A stretch of 64,000 nucleotides of DNA. Origin: Flavobacterium petrolei (GTDB taxonomy: Bacteria > Bacteroidota > Bacteroidia > Flavobacteriales > Flavobacteriaceae). Where the stretch lies: contig NZ_QNVY02000001.1 of NCBI RefSeq assembly GCF_003314435.2, positions 806,001 through 870,000 of the forward strand, read 5' to 3'. Below the pieces are notes generated by a model. It saw only the letters and a list, made by a program, of their open reading frames with translations. It had not been told where the DNA came from and did not search any database. Both the position numbers and the translations under genes were made by a program. This document shows, one piece after another, positions 44,283 through 54,047 of this stretch. The number at the start of each line of letters is the position of its first letter. Within the stretch, counting starts at the first letter, position 1.

Positions 44283-45131
44283 ATGAAAAAAATAGCTATT
44301 TCTTTCGTATTTATTTTCACCATACTTTCTGTAACCGCCCAAGAAACAGCAACAGACACGATTAAGTATTGGACCAAAAAAGGAAACATCTCACTGCTTT
44401 TTAATCAATCGGCTTATAATAAGCAATGGCTGGGTGGTGGAACTTCGAATATTGCTGGGAATTTTGGACTGAATTATGACTTCAATTATAAAAAGGAAGA
44501 TATCGTTTGGGATAACAAATTTATTTTAGCGTATGGTTTAACCAAAATAAAAGGAGACGAAAAAACCGCAAAAACAGACGATCGTTTGGAACTGAATTCC
44601 CTTTGGGGAAAGAAAGCCAAAGGACAGTGGTACTATTCGATGTTTTTTAATTTCAAGACTCAAATGGACACTGGATTAGACAAAAATGACGATAAAATAT
44701 CGCATTTTTTCTCTCCGGCATATTTCCAGTTGGGACCAGGAATGCTGTGGAAAAAAAGCAATAATTTGAGTGTCAATTTTTCTCCAGCGACTGCAAAACT
44801 AGTTGTTGTTCACCCTCATTTTACTGAATTGGGGCCTTCTTTTGGAGTATTGCAAGGCGATTCTACTCGATTTGAGTTTGGAGCCAGTATTACGGCATAC
44901 TATAAATTCAATATCATGACAAATGTATCTGTAGAAAACCGATTGAATTTATATTCCAATTATTTAGACAATCCTCAAAACGTTGATATCGATTACCAAA
45001 TGAATGTCATCATGAAAATCAACAAATACTTGTCGGCTAACGTAGCTTTACAAGCCATTTATGATGACAATTCGATTCAAGCCGTTCAGGTTAGAGAAGT
45101 ATTTGGATTAGGTGTTAATTACGGTTTTTAG
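44283..45131 (+). CDS. DUF3078 outer membrane protein
   Basis: 282 residues with a signal peptide (MKKIAISFVFIFTILSVTAQ). DUF3078 features: the repeat-like strands WLGGGTSNIAGNFGLNYDFN and VWDNKFILAYGLTKIKGDEK, and a C-terminal strand ending VREVFGLGVNYGF with terminal aromatic residue. It is predicted to be a beta-barrel of 12 or so strands. Function unknown. It is the last gene of the suf cluster and is followed by a strong terminator. Confidence 0.85.
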   Translation: MKKIAISFVFIFTILSVTAQETATDTIKYWTKKGNISLLFNQSAYNKQWLGGGTSNIAGNFGLNYDFNYKKEDIVWDNKFILAYGLTKIKGDEKTAKTDDRLELNSLWGKKAKGQWYYSMFFNFKTQMDTGLDKNDDKISHFFSPAYFQLGPGMLWKKSNNLSVNFSPATAKLVVVHPHFTELGPSFGVLQGDSTRFEFGASITAYYKFNIMTNVSVENRLNLYSNYLDNPQNVDIDYQMNVIMKINKYLSANVALQAIYDDNSIQAVQVREVFGLGVNYGF

Positions 45132-45150
45132 GAAAATACTTTTTATAAAA

Positions 45151-45186
45151 AAGACCTTTAGAAATTTCTAAAGGTCTTTTTTTTTT
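45151..45186 (+). terminator. Terminator of the suf-cluster transcript
   Basis: AAGACCTTTAGAAA / TTTCTAAAGGTCTT is a perfect 28-base palindrome followed by a T-run of ten. It sits about 20 bases after the DUF3078 stop. Confidence 0.92.
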
Positions 45187-45205
45187 GTTCTGTAGTGTCT
45201 CTGTA

Positions 45206-45238
45206 CTCTGGTGCTCGTTTGCAACGAGTACCTACTTA
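45206..45238. repeat. Left outer REP hairpin of RAYT element (33-bp inverted repeat)
   Basis: Exact reverse complement of 45955-45987. It contains the small hairpin CTCGTTTGCAACGAG. A second, inner REP with related sequence (AGCGTTTGCAACGCG) lies at 45257-45271. Confidence 0.92.
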
Positions 45239-45256
45239 CTTGTGTGAACTAAATAA

Positions 45257-45271
45257 AGCGTTTGCAACGCG
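45257..45271. repeat. Left inner REP hairpin
   Basis: AGCGTTTGCAACGCG folds as GCGTT / AACGC around TGC. It is the exact reverse complement of 45922-45936. Confidence 0.85.
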
Positions 45272-45286
45272 TTTAATATAAACAGA

Positions 45287-45841
45287 TTACCATAAAGGTT
45301 CGACATTTACATTACAAAAAACAGTATTGTCTTCTTCATAATTTCTATAACTACTGTTTACATAATCTCTTTCATGAAAAACAATTTCGGCTTCAACAGG
45401 ATTATAATGAATATAGTTTAGACGCTGTTCTATTTTTTCCAAAGTATCCAATATAGCGGGATGAAAACCATCTTGCCATACTTTATAATTTTTAGCTCTT
45501 CCTGATTTTTGAGCTTCAAAACTAAATTTCCGTAACAGCCATTCTCGCCTGCTCTCAGGGTGTTCTTTTATGGCTTCTATTAGTTTTTTCGATGTAAATT
45601 TTTTAAAATCCCGAATAACACCTTGTAATTCACCATCAAATGCTGTTACAATTAAATGAATATGACTAGTCATATATACATAAGCATGCACACTCAATCC
45701 TTTTTCCTTGATACAATAATTTAAAGATTCATCTAAAATAGTACAATAATTAGGTCGTACAAATAAATCTACCCAGTCTACAACTGTTATAGTAATAAAA
45801 GTAGGCACTGTACTATCGATAACTTTGTAATTCTCGGACAT
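45287..45841 (-). CDS. REP-associated tyrosine transposase (Y1 family, RAYT)
   Basis: 184 residues from the ATG at 45841; the frame extends three codons to a TTG. The HUH motif is present as H60-I-H62 (TSHIHLIV) and the catalytic tyrosine is Y143 in RLNYIHYNPVEAE, typical of TnpA_REP proteins. They cut and join single-stranded DNA at REP hairpins. Both key motifs are intact. The gene is framed by nested REP pairs that differ in length but share one core, which defines its own recognition sites. Confidence 0.92.
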   Translation of the reverse strand: MSENYKVIDSTVPTFITITVVDWVDLFVRPNYCTILDESLNYCIKEKGLSVHAYVYMTSHIHLIVTAFDGELQGVIRDFKKFTSKKLIEAIKEHPESRREWLLRKFSFEAQKSGRAKNYKVWQDGFHPAILDTLEKIEQRLNYIHYNPVEAEIVFHERDYVNSSYRNYEEDNTVFCNVNVEPLW

Positions 45842-45921
45842 TTTTTTCAAATATTGATTTTAAGAAACGCTACTATAAAACAATCGTATACTCCTTTAAA
45901 GGAATTCCGGTTTTAGCGATC

Positions 45922-45936
45922 CGCGTTGCAAACGCT
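45922..45936. repeat. Right inner REP hairpin
   Basis: CGCGTTGCAAACGCT, exact reverse complement of the left inner REP. It lies about 80 bases before the transposase start. Confidence 0.85.
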
Positions 45937-45954
45937 ATAATTTGTTTCTTAATT

Positions 45955-45987
45955 TAAGTAGGTACTCGTTGCAAACGAGCACCAGAG
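45955..45987. repeat. Right outer REP hairpin of RAYT element
   Basis: Exact reverse complement of 45206-45238, containing CTCGTTGCAAACGAG. Only five bases separate it from the 20-bp tandem repeat that starts at 45993. Confidence 0.92.
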
Positions 45988-45992
45988 AATAT

Positions 45993-46033
45993 GGACAAAC
46001 GAGCTCTAGTGGGGGACAAACGAGCGCTAGTGG
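45993..46033. repeat. Two-copy tandem repeat, 21-base period
   Basis: GGACAAACGAGCTCTAGTGG (45993-46012) and GGACAAACGAGCGCTAGTGG (46014-46033) differ at one base. Each holds a small palindrome (GAGCTC or AGCGCT). It lies between the RAYT element and the 42-bp repeat. Confidence 0.85.
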
Positions 46034-46035
46034 TT

Positions 46036-46077
46036 TTAACGAAAACTTGATGCAAAACGATATTTCCAGTAAATTCC
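46036..46077 (+). repeat. 42-bp direct repeat, copy A
   Basis: Starts TTAACGAAAACTTGATGC and ends TAAATTCC. Thirty-eight of 42 bases match copy B (47082-47123) in the same orientation. Beyond it, AGCCACACACGTGTGTCAT resembles the right arm of the palindrome around copy B, but a matching left arm is missing here; the tandem repeat and RAYT element occupy that place. Confidence 0.85.
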
Positions 46078-46112
46078 GCAATAGCCACACACGTGTGTCA
46101 TATGCTATTTTT

Positions 46113-46991
46113 TTAGAGTTTAAATTCCAAATTATCAATAAAATAACTTTTCACTTTTGGAACATAATATTTAGTAATTTTTATTCTTCCTGTATCGTCA
46201 ATTTTTCTTGAATAATTAAGTTCAACATTTAGTTTTACTTTGTTATTATGTTTTATATCACCTTGAAAAACGTGTTGTTTAAAACTTTCGTCTTGCATCT
46301 CAAAGTCAATTATTTGACTATTCAAAAAACCTTTCCATTTAAACTTACCTTGTTTTAAAGCAGATGATATTAAGTCTATTGTTTCTATTTGACCTTTGAT
46401 ATCAGGAATATTTTCGTCAAATAAAATGAATTGTTCAAATTCTCCTAATCTTAAAGTTTCTGGTTCAGAAGTTGTTTTGTAATTAAATTGTTTGTTTATA
46501 GTGATTTTTTTTATTCTTTTATATTGAGTTATTTTCTTGAAAAAATTTGAACGTCTCCAAAATATTTTATAATTCTTAATTAAAAATTCAATTATTTTAT
46601 TTTTCAAATTTTCATCGATTTCAGTAATGTTTTTTATGCCAAGTTTATTTAATTCTGCTTTCTTTAGCTGATTGTCTAATTCGAGATTTTCAATTTGAAG
46701 TTGTGTTAGTTTTTTGTTTTGTACTGGAATTCGTGATACAATAAAAGTTAATATAGAAACTAATAAAGTTATCATTTCTTTATTTGCACCAATAAATTCC
46801 CAAACTTCTATAAAGCCTCCATTTTGTGGAGGTTTTGCTTCAATTAATATTTTTATTTCAAGATCTTGACTGACTTCTTCAAATAAATACAATAATTCTT
46901 TTTCACATTCATTTCTAACAATTGCATCAAATCCGTGTGAGTTATCAGAGAAAAAATAATGTAATTCAAATTGATTGTATTCTTCTTTCAT
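46113..46991 (-). CDS. Hypothetical protein in a cassette-like unit
   Basis: 292 residues. I do not recognise the family. Residues 1-70 are acidic and globular (ending NGGFIEVWEFIGANKE). One membrane helix lies at about 73-90 (MITLLVSILTFIVSRI). A coiled-coil-like stretch (LTQLQIENLELDNQLKKAEL) follows, then about 170 residues of basic, beta-rich sequence. The gene is very AT-rich even for this genome (long runs of A and T), and is flanked by two direct copies of a 42-bp repeat, which suggests recent gain. The membrane helix plus coil layout occurs in some defence effectors, but nothing here proves such a role. Confidence 0.6.
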   Translation of the reverse strand: MKEEYNQFELHYFFSDNSHGFDAIVRNECEKELLYLFEEVSQDLEIKILIEAKPPQNGGFIEVWEFIGANKEMITLLVSILTFIVSRIPVQNKKLTQLQIENLELDNQLKKAELNKLGIKNITEIDENLKNKIIEFLIKNYKIFWRRSNFFKKITQYKRIKKITINKQFNYKTTSEPETLRLGEFEQFILFDENIPDIKGQIETIDLISSALKQGKFKWKGFLNSQIIDFEMQDESFKQHVFQGDIKHNNKVKLNVELNYSRKIDDTGRIKITKYYVPKVKSYFIDNLEFKL

Positions 46992-47036
46992 AAGGTCTTT
47001 TTTTTAGTTTTGTTATAAAATATCTACCAACGTTTC

Positions 47037-47140
47037 GCTGCTTTGAGATGGCTGGAAGTGCGTAATCGCTCTATTTTCGGCTTAACGAAAACTTGATGCG
47101 AAACGGTAATTCCACTAAATTCCAGCTAGCTCAAAACAGC
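47037..47140. repeat. attC-like imperfect palindrome around copy B
   Basis: The left arm GCTGCTTTGAGATGGCTGGA (from 47037) and the right arm 47120-47140 match at 18 of 21 paired positions. Mismatches and about 60 bases of semi-structured sequence lie between them, including copy B of the 42-bp repeat. The size (about 100-125 bases) and the imperfect arms recall integron attC sites, but the canonical GTTRRRY core was not found and no integrase is in the window. Confidence 0.5.
47082..47123 (+). repeat. 42-bp direct repeat, copy B
   Basis: Same orientation as copy A at 46036-46077, with four mismatches. The two copies enclose one gene. It lies in the middle of the large imperfect palindrome. 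Confidence 0.85.
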
Positions 47141-47216
47141 TGTTACAAGCAGTTATTATTTTTTATATTCCAAGTTGAAATTAACTTGAATCCATTATTG
47201 CGTAGTTTAAAATTTG

Positions 47217-47777
47217 TTAGTTTACATAATGCATATCGAAACGTCCTTCTCTTATTTTTACGATTTCCCCTTGTGGATTAATGGCATCGTACCAAAAAGT
47301 TCCTGATATTATTCGCTGTTGTGTGTTTAGTTTTGTTATTTTTAATTCGCCTGTAACTGTATTTGTAGTTTCAAAACTAATAGGCTGGCTAACGTTACTA
47401 TAAATAGTGTATTCTCCAAAGTTTGAAATATAACTAACACCATTTTCCTTACTATCTATGAGACCATAAGTCATATTTTCGACTAATTGAGTTGGATTAG
47501 CTGCAATATTAATTACTTTATCAATATCAAAAGTTTTATTAACTATACTCAATCCCAAATGGTAACCATATTGATTTTGTTGGTAAAAACAACTTAAAAT
47601 TGGACCGCCTAAACTTGTGCCTTTAGGCAAAAAGACTTCTCCATCTACCAAGCAACCCGCAGTATTGGCTCCAGTAGTTGTTGCTTGAGGTAATTGTTCA
47701 ATGGGTGTTTTGTCTTCGTCTTTGTTGCAACAGCTTAAACTAAATGTAGTGAAAAGAATTAAAATTAAATTTTTCAT
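47217..47777 (-). CDS. Small hypothetical lipoprotein
   Basis: 186 residues. Lipoprotein signal with lipobox SLSCC (cysteine near residue 16) followed by an acidic linker (NKDEDKTPIEQ). The mature domain has beta-strand patterns (GYHLGLSIVNKTFDIDKVI, GELKITKLNTQQRIISGTFW) and ends in IREGRFDMHYVN. The pattern FxGTFWYDAINPxGE is common in Bacteroidota lipoproteins of unknown role (DUF6252-like, not verified). It is next to the cassette-like unit and may belong to the accessory block. Confidence 0.7.
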   Translation of the reverse strand: MKNLILILFTTFSLSCCNKDEDKTPIEQLPQATTTGANTAGCLVDGEVFLPKGTSLGGPILSCFYQQNQYGYHLGLSIVNKTFDIDKVINIAANPTQLVENMTYGLIDSKENGVSYISNFGEYTIYSNVSQPISFETTNTVTGELKITKLNTQQRIISGTFWYDAINPQGEIVKIREGRFDMHYVN

Positions 47778-48084
47778 ATTCTTTGTTTTTTGAGTGTTAA
47801 TTTTAAAATTAATTAAATAACCACGCCAAAGGCGAGGTTTTACTTTTTTTATTGTTTAGTTAAGCAATATATTATTCATTTCATTTCTATATTTTCTTTT
47901 AGCAGTATTTTTGAAATAATTGCTTGTAACTTGTATATAGGCGCTACAAAATAACGCATATACATCTCATTTTGGGTGGATAGGCGCTACTGCATAGCGT
48001 ATTACTTTCAAATATACACTTTAATAATTATCTTACAAATCATCAATTGGACTTTTTATTTGTAAATTATCGTTATCGTTAATC

Positions 48085-48196
48085 CGCATGAAGGATGGCA
48101 GCAGAAATCCTCCCGATTTTTCTTCGGGAGATTATAGCGTCCCGAAGCCTCGGGATCCTGACGCAGCTGTAACGCAGAGAAAGCTGGGACATGCCC
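48085..48196 (-). ncRNA. Structured RNA-like element, copy 2
   Basis: On the minus strand it runs from GGGCATGTCCCAGCTTTC through a GC-rich hairpin (CTCCCGAAG / TTCGGGAG) to GGATTTCTGCTGCCATCC. An extra internal hairpin (CCCGAGGCTTCGGGA) is present, so it is longer than copies 1 and 3. The outer layout matches them. It lies just after the hflX terminator on the same strand, so it may be transcribed separately. Confidence 0.55.
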
Positions 48197-48231
48197 AAAA
48201 AAAATCCCTCTTGAAAATATCAAAAGGGATT
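48197..48231 (-). terminator. Terminator of hflX
   Basis: On the minus strand AATCCCTTTTGA pairs with TCAAGAGGGATT (48203-48231), followed by TTTTTT. It is about 70 bases after the hflX stop. Confidence 0.85.
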
Positions 48232-48299
48232 CTGTTAGCGAACTAGCTCTGTTCTCGACTGCACTCGAACTGATAGCTATGTATTCTATAAATTGAAAA

Positions 48300-49550
48300 T
48301 TATTCGTTTTCTTCTTCGTCTTTGTCTTCTTTCTCCACCGCGTCTTTATAATCCGGATATAAAAATTTATTGTACGGAAAACGGGTGATGTGAATTTGTC
48401 TTACGGCTTCGTAAACGCGTTCTCTGAATTCCTCAAAATTTTCTTTCTCGGTAGCCGAAATGAATAACGCATTTTGCTCTCCAACTCTGCTCATCCAAGT
48501 CGCTTTCCATTCTTCCAGCGTGTAATGTCTTGGCGTTTTCTCGGTCATTAAATCATCTTCATCAATAGTCAAATGCTTATACGCATCGATTTTGTTGAAA
48601 ACCATAATAACGGGTTTGTCATTTGCCTTGATGTCCAATAACGTTTGGTTTACGGATGCAATATGATCTTCAAATTCCGGATGCGAAATATCAACTACGT
48701 GCAATAGCAAATCCGCTTCGCGAACCTCATCCAGCGTACTTTTGAAAGAATCAACCAGTTGTGTTGGCAATTTCCTGATGAATCCTACGGTATCCGAAAG
48801 CAGGAAAGGCAGGTTTTTGATAACTACTTTTCGAACGGTCGTATCCAAAGTTGCAAAAAGTTTGTTCTCTACAAAAACGTCACTTTTCCCAACGGCATTC
48901 ATCAAAGTCGATTTCCCCACATTAGTATACCCAACCAAAGCCACGCGTACCATGGAACCGCGATTGCCTCTTTGCGTTCCCATTTGCTTGTCGATTGCTT
49001 TGATTTTATCTTTCAATAAAGCGATTCTATCTCGTACAATACGTCTGTCGGTTTCAATCTCTGTTTCTCCAGGTCCACGCATTCCAATTCCCCCTTTTTG
49101 ACGTTCAAGGTGTGTCCACAATCCCGATAATCGAGGCAACATATAGATACATTGTGCTAATTCTACCTGCGTTCTTGCATACGAAGTTTCGGCACGTTGC
49201 GCAAAAATATCCAGGATAAGGTGCGTTCTGTCCAGAATTTTACATTCTGTAATGATTTTAGATATATTTTTTTGCTGTGAAGGCGATAATTCATCATCAA
49301 ATACCAAAGTAGATATATCATTTTCTTTTACAAAAAGATGAATCTCTTCAATTTTTCCAGTTCCTACAAAAGTTTTAGGATTAGGACGTTCCATTTTTTG
49401 CGAAAAACGTTTCACCACTTGGCCTCCTGCGGTAAAAGTCAAAAACTCCAATTCGTCAAGATATTCGCGTAGTTTCTCTTCACTTTGGTTTTGAGTTACA
49501 ATACCAACTATAGCCGTTTTTTCGAAATTTATTACTTCTTTTTCTAACAT
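48300..49550 (-). CDS. hflX: GTPase HflX
   Basis: 416 residues. The N-terminal HflX domain has FVGTGKIEEIHLFVKE and the glycine-rich linker RQKGGIGMRGPGETEIETDR. G-domain motifs are GYTNVGKST (G1), DTVGFIRKLP (G3) and NKID (G4). A short acidic C-terminal tail (EKEDKDEEENE) is added. HflX is a ribosome-associated GTPase that splits stalled ribosomes after stress. On the minus strand TAAATTTG (49567-49574) is a good -7 element 17 bases upstream. Confidence 0.95.
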   Translation of the reverse strand: MLEKEVINFEKTAIVGIVTQNQSEEKLREYLDELEFLTFTAGGQVVKRFSQKMERPNPKTFVGTGKIEEIHLFVKENDISTLVFDDELSPSQQKNISKIITECKILDRTHLILDIFAQRAETSYARTQVELAQCIYMLPRLSGLWTHLERQKGGIGMRGPGETEIETDRRIVRDRIALLKDKIKAIDKQMGTQRGNRGSMVRVALVGYTNVGKSTLMNAVGKSDVFVENKLFATLDTTVRKVVIKNLPFLLSDTVGFIRKLPTQLVDSFKSTLDEVREADLLLHVVDISHPEFEDHIASVNQTLLDIKANDKPVIMVFNKIDAYKHLTIDEDDLMTEKTPRHYTLEEWKATWMSRVGEQNALFISATEKENFEEFRERVYEAVRQIHITRFPYNKFLYPDYKDAVEKEDKDEEENE

Positions 49551-49861
49551 ATTTTTGAATAAGTTACAAATTTAATGATTTGTAAGGGACTTATTGAGTT
49601 CTGGGTTTATAAAAAAACATAACGTGTGAATAATGATAGTATTTTGGTCGAACGACATATTAGACTGAAGAAAGATTTTTCCACGATTTAATCTTTACTT
49701 TTAAAAAAATTAGTCAATGTTCGGATAATTAGTGTCTAAAAGTTTATCGAAAAGAAATTAGCAAATTTGCGGTTATTTTAAAAACTCTTGCTTTTGCAAA
49801 CCTTACTTTTGAAGTTCCATTGGATTTTTAATTATTTTTACAGCAATTTAATACCATTTGA
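49551..49861. other. Divergent gap hflX / DUF6377 gene
   Basis: 311 bases. It contains the hflX -7 element (49567-49574) inside an 8-6-8 inverted repeat TTACAAAT / ATTTGTAA (49564-49585), which could be an operator on hflX. No ORF or clear plus-strand promoter at consensus spacing was seen; TATTTTTA (49833-49840) is a weak -7 candidate. Confidence 0.5.
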
Positions 49862-51508
49862 ATGAATCGCTTTTTGACAGTACTTATTGCATTCTTGCTT
49901 CCTGTTTTTCTTTTTGCCCAAAATAATTCTGAACAATTATTGCAGGAATTGGATCGAACAGTTGCTGATTACCAATTGTATTCAGATAAAAAAGAGATTC
50001 AAATCAACAAACTCAAAGAACTGCTGCTTTCTACTTCGTCCGATATTCAAAAATATGATGTTTACGGAAAGTTGTATGCGGAATATAAATCGTATCAATC
50101 CGATTCAGCGTTGATTTACGCTCGAAAGAGTTTTCAAATAGCCGAAAAACTAAATGACATTGAAAAGCTAAATCATGCCCGATTAAATCTAGCTTCCATC
50201 ATGGGAACATTAGGAATGTACAAGGAAGCAACCGATATTCTTAATCGAATCAACATCAATACTTCACCCGAACTAAAAGGCTATTATTTCACCGTAAATA
50301 GCGTCGTTTATGGCTATATGTCTGATTATGCGGCTTCGCTTCAGGAAAAAAAGAAGTATATTGTTTTAACAAAAAAGTACCGTGATTCCTCTTTAAATTA
50401 TTACAAACCGCAATCAAGCGCCTATATTATGTCGAAATCCAGTTCACTTCTTGATGCTGGAAAACACAAAGAAACACTGACTTTATTACTGAACTATTTC
50501 CCGAATATCGCTCACAACAGTGATGATCGAGCGGTTATTGCCTACATTATTTCACAGGCGTATCGCCAAAAAAAAGATGCTGAGCAGGAGAAAAATTGGT
50601 TGACTATTTCGGCTATTTCCGATTTGCAATTGGCCAAAAAAGAATACATTTCGTTGCGTTCCTTGGCTTTTCTAATGTATGAAAACGGGGATATTGACCG
50701 CGCTTACAAATACATAAAACGCTCGCTTGAAGATGCTCTTTTTTGTAATGCACGCTTACGAACCTACGAAATATCGAAGATGCTGCCTATTATCAACGAG
50801 GCGTATCAAAAACAAAATGAAACTAATCGATTTCAGTTGGTACTGTTTTTAATAAGTGCGAGTATCTTATCCGTGTTCTTGTTGGCGGTGCTTTTTTTAC
50901 TTTTTAAGCAAATGAAAAAATTGTCTAAAGCTAAGCAGGATTTAAGTTTAGCAAACAGCAAGCTTTCGGAGTTGAATAGGGAACTAAATACTTTCAATGA
51001 AAAATTGAATGAGACGAATTATACGCTGACCGAAGCCAATCTTTTGAAAGAAATATACATTGGTCGTTACATGGATCAGTGTTCAGACTACATCGGAAAA
51101 TTAGACGAATACCGCCGAAAACTGAATGTGATGGCAACAACAGGAAAAATGAATGACCTGATCAGTGCTGTAAAATCAAAACAATTTGTCGAAAATGAGC
51201 TTGCTGCATTTCTCACAAATTTCGACAAGACATTCCTGCAACTCTTTCCTAATTTCATACCAGAATTCAGCGCTTTATTGATTGATGAAGAAGCCATACA
51301 ATTGAAGGAAGGTGAACTACTAAATACGGAACTACGAATCTTTGCACTGATTCGTTTGGGTATTAAGGACAGCGCAAAAATTTCGACTTTCCTTCGGTAT
51401 TCGGTATCCACGATTTACAATTATCGTTCGCAACTCAAAAACAAAGCAGCAGGTCCACGAGAAGATTTTGAAGCTAAGGTAATGCGGATTGGAACCAATC
51501 TAAAATAG
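49862..51508 (+). CDS. DUF6377-type membrane sensor/transcriptional regulator
   Basis: 548 residues. A signal peptide (residues 1-19) is followed by about 300 residues of TPR-like helices predicted to be periplasmic. One transmembrane helix lies at about 326-348 (LVLFLISASILSVFLLAVLF), then a coiled coil (SLANSKLSELNRELNTFNEK), a DUF6377-like cytoplasmic domain and a C-terminal helix-turn-helix (KISTFLRYSVSTIYNYRSQL). This is a one-piece transmembrane regulator like those next to polysaccharide-use genes in Bacteroidota. The adjacent GH97 enzyme is its likely target, which is inference from position. Confidence 0.75.
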   Translation: MNRFLTVLIAFLLPVFLFAQNNSEQLLQELDRTVADYQLYSDKKEIQINKLKELLLSTSSDIQKYDVYGKLYAEYKSYQSDSALIYARKSFQIAEKLNDIEKLNHARLNLASIMGTLGMYKEATDILNRININTSPELKGYYFTVNSVVYGYMSDYAASLQEKKKYIVLTKKYRDSSLNYYKPQSSAYIMSKSSSLLDAGKHKETLTLLLNYFPNIAHNSDDRAVIAYIISQAYRQKKDAEQEKNWLTISAISDLQLAKKEYISLRSLAFLMYENGDIDRAYKYIKRSLEDALFCNARLRTYEISKMLPIINEAYQKQNETNRFQLVLFLISASILSVFLLAVLFLLFKQMKKLSKAKQDLSLANSKLSELNRELNTFNEKLNETNYTLTEANLLKEIYIGRYMDQCSDYIGKLDEYRRKLNVMATTGKMNDLISAVKSKQFVENELAAFLTNFDKTFLQLFPNFIPEFSALLIDEEAIQLKEGELLNTELRIFALIRLGIKDSAKISTFLRYSVSTIYNYRSQLKNKAAGPREDFEAKVMRIGTNLK

Positions 51509-51529
51509 AAAAATGCTGTTTTTCAAGAA

Positions 51530-51568
51530 GGTCTTTGCGATTAAAACAATCTCAAAGACCATTTTTTT
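51530..51568 (+). terminator. Terminator of the DUF6377 gene
   Basis: GGTCTTTG-C-GATT pairs with AATC-T-CAAAGACC (one mismatch), then ATTTTTTT. Confidence 0.85.
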
Positions 51569-51687
51569 ATTATAAATCCACCACTTTTTTTAAATACTAA
51601 ATTTACATAATAAACAGTTATTCAGTATCTTGCATTTAAAAATTAGAAATTAAATCTACTTTTTTATGATGACAAAAATATGTAGTG

Positions 51688-51701
51688 TGTAAAGCGTTTA
51701 C
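51688..51701. promoter_or_regulatory. LacI-family-type operator upstream of GH97 gene
   Basis: TGTAAAGCGTTTAC has the central CG and flanking TGTAA / TTTAC of LacI/CcpA-type operators. It lies 112 bases before the GH97 start. The adjacent regulator is not LacI-type, so a separate repressor would be needed; this is a motif match only. Confidence 0.45.
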
Positions 51702-51810
51702 TTTTACCTTTTCGAAATCTGGAAAACTTTGGGTTTTTCAATAAATCGATTTCGTGAAAATCATAATCTATTAACAAACCTGAAAAATTAATTTATCAAA
51801 TTCTATTTAA

Positions 51811-53931
<2,121 letters not shown>

Positions 53932-53940
53932 CTAACTAAA

Positions 53941-53969
53941 AAAAGGCTGTCTAAATAGACAGCCTTTTT
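53941..53969 (+). terminator. Terminator of GH97 gene
   Basis: AAAAGGCTGTCTA / TAGACAGCCTTTT, two-base loop, T-run at the end; 10 bases after the stop. Confidence 0.9.
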
Positions 53970-54047
53970 ATTTTCTAAAAATTCATAAATTACATTATAT
54001 CATAAAAAAATACTTAAAGAAAAACAGGATTTTACATTGACTTTCTA

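Larger units (their letters stand above)
45206..45987. mobile_element. RAYT/REP element, 782 bp
   Basis: The order is outer REP, inner REP, tyrosine transposase gene (minus strand), inner REP reversed, outer REP reversed. The outer arms are 33-bp perfect inverted repeats and the inner arms (45257-45271; 45922-45936) are 15-bp perfect inverted repeats. All four share the core CGTTTGCAACG. No target-site duplication was seen at the ends. This fits a domesticated REP-associated transposase with its own REP pairs. Confidence 0.85.
47778..48299. other. Gap with REP-like hairpins, RNA-like element and hflX terminator
   Basis: This 522-base gap holds two REP-like words of the form ATAGGCGCTAC...GCGTAT or GCATAT (about 47938-47966 and 47980-48003), the RNA-like element at 48085-48196 and the hflX terminator at 48203-48231. 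Near 48251-48272 a partly palindromic word (GTTCTCGACTGCACTCGAAC) resembles a common dispersed repeat. No ORF was seen. Confidence 0.5.

Noticed and set aside
45993..46112. Small gene in the segment right of the RAYT element
   Set aside because: The open frames there run through tandem and direct repeats and have no start context or family feature.
48226..48290. Possible tRNA near the hflX terminator
   Set aside because: No cloverleaf, acceptor stem or T-loop GTTCGA pattern could be built; it is hairpin and repeat sequence.
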